Of a DNA stretch of 64,000 nucleotides, positions 60,526 through 64,000 are shown in pieces. The notes under the pieces are model-generated. The model saw only the letters and a list, made by a program, of their open reading frames with translations. It was not told the DNA's origin and did not search any database. Source of the stretch: Faecalibacter bovis (GTDB taxonomy: Bacteria > Bacteroidota > Bacteroidia > Flavobacteriales > Weeksellaceae); assembly GCF_017948305.1 (NCBI RefSeq), contig NZ_CP072842.1, positions 1,094,001-1,158,000 on the forward strand. The letters are read 5' to 3'. A program made the translations under genes and the position numbers. The stretch's first letter is position 1. Each line of letters begins with the position of its first letter.

Positions 60526-60756
60526 TTATATTTCTTTTACTGTAATAATGTTTACAGGACATGCTTTTGCAGCGCGTTCGCAGCTATCAGCAATCCCATG
60601 ATCTGGATCTTTTAATGTATGGAATCCCTTTTTATCAGTAGCTTTTAATAAAACAGATTTCCCATCTTTTTTAGACATACGGAAACGTTCTGGTGCTAAC
60701 TCATAACAATAGTTACATCCGATACATTTATCGCGTTGTAAAGTAATAATTACCAT
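60526..60756 (-). CDS. Ferredoxin-like 4Fe-4S protein
   Basis: A 76-residue ferredoxin. CIGCNYC near residue 11 and C..AAKACPVN near residues 59-68 provide the four cysteines of one cubane cluster. There is an insertion between them (RMSKKDGKSVLLKATDKKGF) as in 3Fe/4Fe monocluster ferredoxins. It lies 15 bp behind a U32 peptidase-family gene and is probably its electron donor or partner. Confidence 0.9.
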   Translation of the reverse strand: MVIITLQRDKCIGCNYCYELAPERFRMSKKDGKSVLLKATDKKGFHTLKDPDHGIADSCERAAKACPVNIITVKEI

Positions 60757-60771
60757 TTTTTACTTTATTTT

Positions 60772-62064
60772 TTAGTGCGAATAAGCTCCTTCTTCCACAT
60801 TATTTTGTTGCGTTCCTGGATCTTCAACCTTTACTAATTTATATAATTTATCAGAAGGTCGAATACGGAAATCTAATGGAATTGTAATGCTATTACCTTT
60901 TGTTGCAATATCAGCTTTTACATCTTCCACCATCATTTCAGTAACTTCCATTTCTTTTGCACCAGTTGTTGGACCAGTAACTAAGATTGTATCACCAACT
61001 TTTAAATCATAAGCATCGATAACGAATTGACCGATATTAGCTTTCGGGAAGAAATGTACACCTTTACCAATGTAAACTTTCTTTTGTGTAGCCATAGATC
61101 CTGGTACAGCAGACCATTCACCTAATTTTTGACCTAAGTAATATCCAGACCAGAAACCACGATTATATACAGTTTGTAATAATCCCATCCAGTAATCAAC
61201 TTTCTCTTTTGAGTACGTTCCGTCAGCGATAGAATCAATAGCTTCACGGTAACAACGAATTACAGTTGCAACATATTCTGGAGCACGACCACGACCTTCA
61301 ATTTTTAATACTTTGATTCCAGCGTTTACGACTTGGTCTAAGAAATCAATTGTACATAAATCTTTAGGCGACATCATGTATTCGTTATCTAATTCGATTT
61401 CGAATCCAGTTTCCTGATCGATAACAGTATATTTTTTACGACAGTTTTGTTTACAAGCTCCACGGTTTGCAGAAGAATTGTGCGAGTGTAAGCTTAAGTA
61501 ACATTTTCCAGATACAGCCATACATAATGCACCGTGTCCGAAAATTTCAATTTCTACTAAGTTTCCACTTGGTCCACGAACGTCATCTTTCACGATTAAT
61601 TCACAAATCTTTTCTACTTGTTTCAAACTCAATTCACGAGATAATACCATCGTATCAGCAAACATTGCGTAGAATTTTACTGTTTCGATATTAGTAACGT
61701 TAATCTGAGTTGAAATGTGAACTTCCATTCCGATTTGTCTTGCATAGGCAATCACCGATTGATCCATTGCAATAACAGCCGTAATATTAGCTTCTTTCGC
61801 TTTATCTAATAACACTTTGATCAACGATAAATCGTGATCGTAAATGATTGTATTTAATGTAAGGTAAGAACGCACACCTTTCGCTTCACAACGCTCTACA
61901 ATTTCAGGTAAATCACCCATTGTAAAGTTAATCGAAGCACGTGCACGCATATTTAATTGATCTACACCAAAATATACAGAATCTGCACCATTGTCAAGGG
62001 CCGCTTGTAAAGATTCAAAATTACCAGCAGGAGCCATTAACTCCATTTTTCCATCTTTGGTCAT
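60772..62064 (-). CDS. U32 peptidase-family protein (TrhP/YegQ-like tRNA hydroxylation)
   Basis: A 430-residue member of the U32 family. The N-terminal MELMAPAGNFESLQAALDNGADSVYFG is characteristic, and the cysteine set (GALCMAVSGKCYLS, NRGACKQNCRKKY) binds an Fe-S cluster. The closest known role is TrhP, which makes 5-hydroxyuridine at position 34 of tRNA, rather than proteolysis. The ferredoxin downstream fits this redox role. The start at 62064 keeps MTKDGKMELMAPAG; an internal ATG at 62046 is also possible. Confidence 0.88.
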   Translation of the reverse strand: MTKDGKMELMAPAGNFESLQAALDNGADSVYFGVDQLNMRARASINFTMGDLPEIVERCEAKGVRSYLTLNTIIYDHDLSLIKVLLDKAKEANITAVIAMDQSVIAYARQIGMEVHISTQINVTNIETVKFYAMFADTMVLSRELSLKQVEKICELIVKDDVRGPSGNLVEIEIFGHGALCMAVSGKCYLSLHSHNSSANRGACKQNCRKKYTVIDQETGFEIELDNEYMMSPKDLCTIDFLDQVVNAGIKVLKIEGRGRAPEYVATVIRCYREAIDSIADGTYSKEKVDYWMGLLQTVYNRGFWSGYYLGQKLGEWSAVPGSMATQKKVYIGKGVHFFPKANIGQFVIDAYDLKVGDTILVTGPTTGAKEMEVTEMMVEDVKADIATKGNSITIPLDFRIRPSDKLYKLVKVEDPGTQQNNVEEGAYSH

Positions 62065-62261
62065 ACGAAATTTCTGATTTTAAGGTGCAAAGGTATAAAA
62101 AATTGAAAGAACTTTATAATGAATTAAAATAGAGGATGTTTATTTCGTTATAAATTATAAGAAATACAATCGTAAAAATATTTGAAATGATGAATTAGAT
62201 AAGTGGTTTATAATAAATAACTTATTGCTAAATTAGGCTAATGAATTAAAATAGATAAAAA

Positions 62262-62594
62262 ATGATAAAATTATATTTTGGATGTTTAATCGGTTTGTTA
62301 TCACTAAATGCTTGTAATACGACTCAAAATTTAGGGAAAGATGAAGTTTTAATGTATATAGCGGCAGAACAAGTAGATTGTGTAGGAGTTGTACCTATGA
62401 AATGTTTACAAGTAAAAGAATCTAAAGACGATAATTGGACTTATTTTTATTCTGCTATTGATGGATTTTCGTATGAATCAGGTTATGAATATGAATTACT
62501 TATAAAGAAAACTAAGGTTTCGGATCCAGTTCCAGCTGATGCATCTTCCATTCAATATCATTTGATTAAAGTGTTAAAAAAGACAAAGAAATAA
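62262..62594 (+). CDS. DUF4377-like lipoprotein
   Basis: A 110-residue lipoprotein. The signal MIKLYFGCLIGLLSLNAC is followed by NTTQNL. The domain has VLMYIAAEQVDCVGVVPMKCLQVKES, NWTYFYSAIDGFSYESGYEYELLIKK and QYHLIKVL, the pattern of DUF4377 (META-domain neighbours). Two extra cysteines may form a disulphide. The function is unknown. It is 40 bp upstream of a SpoU methyltransferase gene on the same strand. Confidence 0.75.
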   Translation: MIKLYFGCLIGLLSLNACNTTQNLGKDEVLMYIAAEQVDCVGVVPMKCLQVKESKDDNWTYFYSAIDGFSYESGYEYELLIKKTKVSDPVPADASSIQYHLIKVLKKTKK

Positions 62595-62634
62595 TATAGA
62601 TTGCGATTGCCTGAAATTATTTTAATTTTGCAGT

Positions 62635-63408
62635 ATGCAAATAGAAAGTCTTCAAAATCAAAAAATAAAAAACTTGCTGAAATTGCAAGATAAATCGAGA
62701 GAACGTAAAAATCAAGGATTGTTTATTGTTGAGGGAACTCAAGAAAATGAATTAGCAATTAAAGGAGGTTACGAAGCAGTTGAAATTTATATCTGTGAAG
62801 ATATTTATGATGCAAATATAAAATTCGATAATCCAAGACGATTTGAAATTACTCGAGCTATTTTTGAAAAGATTGCATATCGTAAATCTACAGGTGGTAT
62901 TATTGGAGTTTATAAAACGAAAGCATCAAAATTAGAAGATTTAAATTTACCTGAAAATCCTTTAGTTGTCGTATTAGAAGCGGTTGAAAAACCAGGGAAT
63001 TTAGGTGCTGTTTTAAGAACCGGTGATGGTGCAAAAGTAGATGCTGTAATAGTTTGTGATGAAACGGTAGATTTTTTTAATCCGAATGTAATTAGATCAT
63101 CGGTCGGAACTTTATTTACGAATCAAATTGCGTCGGCATCTAAAGAAGATGTTTTAGATTATTTAAAAAATAAAAATGTTCAGATCATTTCAACTTTCTT
63201 GCGCGACGAAACCATTAGTTTATACGAAGCTGATTTTACTTCAGGTTCTGCAATTATTTTAGGAACAGAAGCGACAGGATTATCTGATTTTTGGGCCGAT
63301 AATTCAGCAGCTTTAATTAAAATTCCGATGTTAGGATTTGTAGATTCTTTAAACGTGAGTAATGCAGCAGCAATTTGCGTGTATGAAGCCGTAAGACAAA
63401 GACAATAA
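62635..63408 (+). CDS. TrmH/SpoU-family RNA 2'-O-methyltransferase
   Basis: A 257-residue SPOUT methyltransferase. The N-terminal substrate-binding part (KIKNLLKLQDKSRERKNQGLFIVEG) is followed by the three knot motifs: NLGAVLRTGDGAKVDAVI, LGTEATGLS and IPMLGFVDSLNVSNAAAI. It would methylate a ribose in rRNA or tRNA; the exact site cannot be told. The start codon at 62635 is preceded by a TAATTTTG that could be part of a leader promoter. Confidence 0.92.
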   Translation: MQIESLQNQKIKNLLKLQDKSRERKNQGLFIVEGTQENELAIKGGYEAVEIYICEDIYDANIKFDNPRRFEITRAIFEKIAYRKSTGGIIGVYKTKASKLEDLNLPENPLVVVLEAVEKPGNLGAVLRTGDGAKVDAVIVCDETVDFFNPNVIRSSVGTLFTNQIASASKEDVLDYLKNKNVQIISTFLRDETISLYEADFTSGSAIILGTEATGLSDFWADNSAALIKIPMLGFVDSLNVSNAAAICVYEAVRQRQ

Positions 63409-63423
63409 TTCTTTTAAAATAAC

Positions 63424-63455
63424 AAAAAGCCACTCAATTTGAGTGGCTTTTTTAT
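63424..63455. terminator. Bidirectional terminator
   Basis: AAAAAGCCACTC/GAGTGGCTTTTT with a 5-nt loop lies between the methyltransferase and the convergent kinase gene. Confidence 0.88.
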
Positions 63456-63463
63456 GTTTACTG

Positions 63464-64000
63464 TTATTTGAATTTTCTTAAAATTTTCTTGTACCATGGT
63501 AATTTCCCATTGTATTGGTAACCGTAGCCATACCCGTAGCCATATCCGTAACCATAGCGGTATCCATAACCTCTATTCATGTCAACATCATTAATAATCA
63601 TATTCATGTTTTTTAAGATGTTTTCTTGGTACATATGCTTTGGAATATCCATTACATTTTTATCTGTATAATTTGCTCTAGAAATATACAGAGTTAGATC
63701 AGCATTTTCAGCAATTAAAACCGTATCTGTAACTAAATTTACAGGTGCAGTATCTACAATAATATAATCGTAGTGTTCTTTTGCGTAATTAATGATTTCA
63801 GCAAATCGGCCATTCATTAATAATTCTGCTGGATTAGGTGGAATTACACCTGCATTTACAAAATCAAAGTTAAAACCACCAGGTTTATTTATAATTATAT
63901 CACTAGGTAAAATGTCAGAATCTGCTAAGAAATTAGTTAATCCTGCCGTTTTTCTCGAAAATCCATCCAAATCCAAATAATCTAAAATTTTAGGATTACG
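63464..64000 (-). CDS. Wzc-type tyrosine kinase of capsule/exopolysaccharide synthesis (partial)
   Basis: Only the C-terminal ~178 residues are in the window; the frame continues past base 64000 (RNPKILDY precedes the first Met-like codon). It shows the end of the BY-kinase domain: DLRNPKI-type Walker A', YDYIIVDTAPVNLVTD (Walker B) and DLTLYISRANYTDKN. The tail is a Tyr/Gly repeat (RGYGYRYGYGYGYGYGYGY) followed by a basic end. Such tyrosine clusters are the autophosphorylation sites that control polymer length. The surface-polysaccharide locus presumably continues to the right. Confidence 0.9.
   Translation of the reverse strand, partial: RNPKILDYLDLDGFSRKTAGLTNFLADSDILPSDIIINKPGGFNFDFVNAGVIPPNPAELLMNGRFAEIINYAKEHYDYIIVDTAPVNLVTDTVLIAENADLTLYISRANYTDKNVMDIPKHMYQENILKNMNMIINDVDMNRGYGYRYGYGYGYGYGYGYQYNGKLPWYKKILRKFK

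Noticed and set aside
1-64000. CRISPR array or insertion sequences
   Set aside because: I saw no regularly spaced direct repeats of 24-37 bp with unique spacers, no transposase-type reading frames and no terminal inverted repeats with target duplication.

Overview
The window reads as the chromosome of a low-GC Bacteroidota, class Flavobacteriia, probably a Weeksellaceae/Empedobacter-type organism. The genus is an inference. The signs are strong AT bias, almost no Shine-Dalgarno sequences, promoters of the TTG / TAnnTTTG type, a tmRNA tag ending in YALAA, a GldH lipoprotein downstream of a RicT/PSP1 gene, SPII lipoproteins of the C-x-D/E/K type, and TonB-dependent receptor chemistry.

Layout. 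1-19.6 kb is core genome: a cut-off substrate-binding lipoprotein, tRNA-Arg, der, an auxin-carrier-like permease, two nucleotide-sugar-type genes, tRNA-Phe, cardiolipin synthase, metG, PBP1A, gldH, ricT, an MBL hydrolase, gltX, and an aldehyde dehydrogenase / alcohol dehydrogenase / DUF779 operon. The tmRNA gene (ssrA) lies at 19644-20037. A 16.7-kb genomic island (20039-36762) is inserted at its 3' end, bounded by a 23-bp exact repeat of the tmRNA tail. From 36.8 kb the core genome resumes: baeRF-like protein, GNAT, leuS, a PhoB/PhoR-like two-component pair facing a TonB receptor and beta-helix lipoprotein, DUF59, SPFH protein, HMG-CoA synthase, prolyl oligopeptidase, zinc ADH, tandem small lipoproteins, 5-FCL, ferredoxin plus U32 peptidase, a SpoU methyltransferase, and the C-terminus of a Wzc-type tyrosine kinase.

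The island has a left maintenance end: a tyrosine integrase of the IntDOT kind, RteC-like protein, excisionase-like HTH, replication initiator-like protein and DnaC-like ATPase. Its cargo falls into five parts. (1) A nuclease-like gene followed 6 bp later by a protein with the motif order of class III nucleotidyl cyclases. (2) A minus-strand operon of a three-domain multi-ubiquitin protein, an E2-like/E1 fusion and a DUF6527 zinc protein, with overlapping or abutting reading frames. It is divergent from an XRE regulator plus ImmA/IrrE protease, and a candidate small RNA lies in the gap. (3) A 1.4-kb non-coding stretch made of three large imperfect hairpins. (4) A minus-strand cluster of a conserved unknown protein, a DUF5675 protein and two tiny membrane proteins, with a 58-residue gene opposite. 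(5) A Tae4-like amidase carried on a lipoprotein, followed by an exported WG-repeat protein that could be its immunity partner. No conjugation genes are visible, so the island would need a helper to transfer.

The most interesting parts are the ubiquitin-like operon with its regulators, the lipoprotein Tae4/WG pair, and the cyclase-like/nuclease-like pair. In the core, an array of TTAACA-like hexamers with 11-bp spacing between the PhoB-like regulator and the TonB receptor suggests a phosphate-regulated uptake locus.
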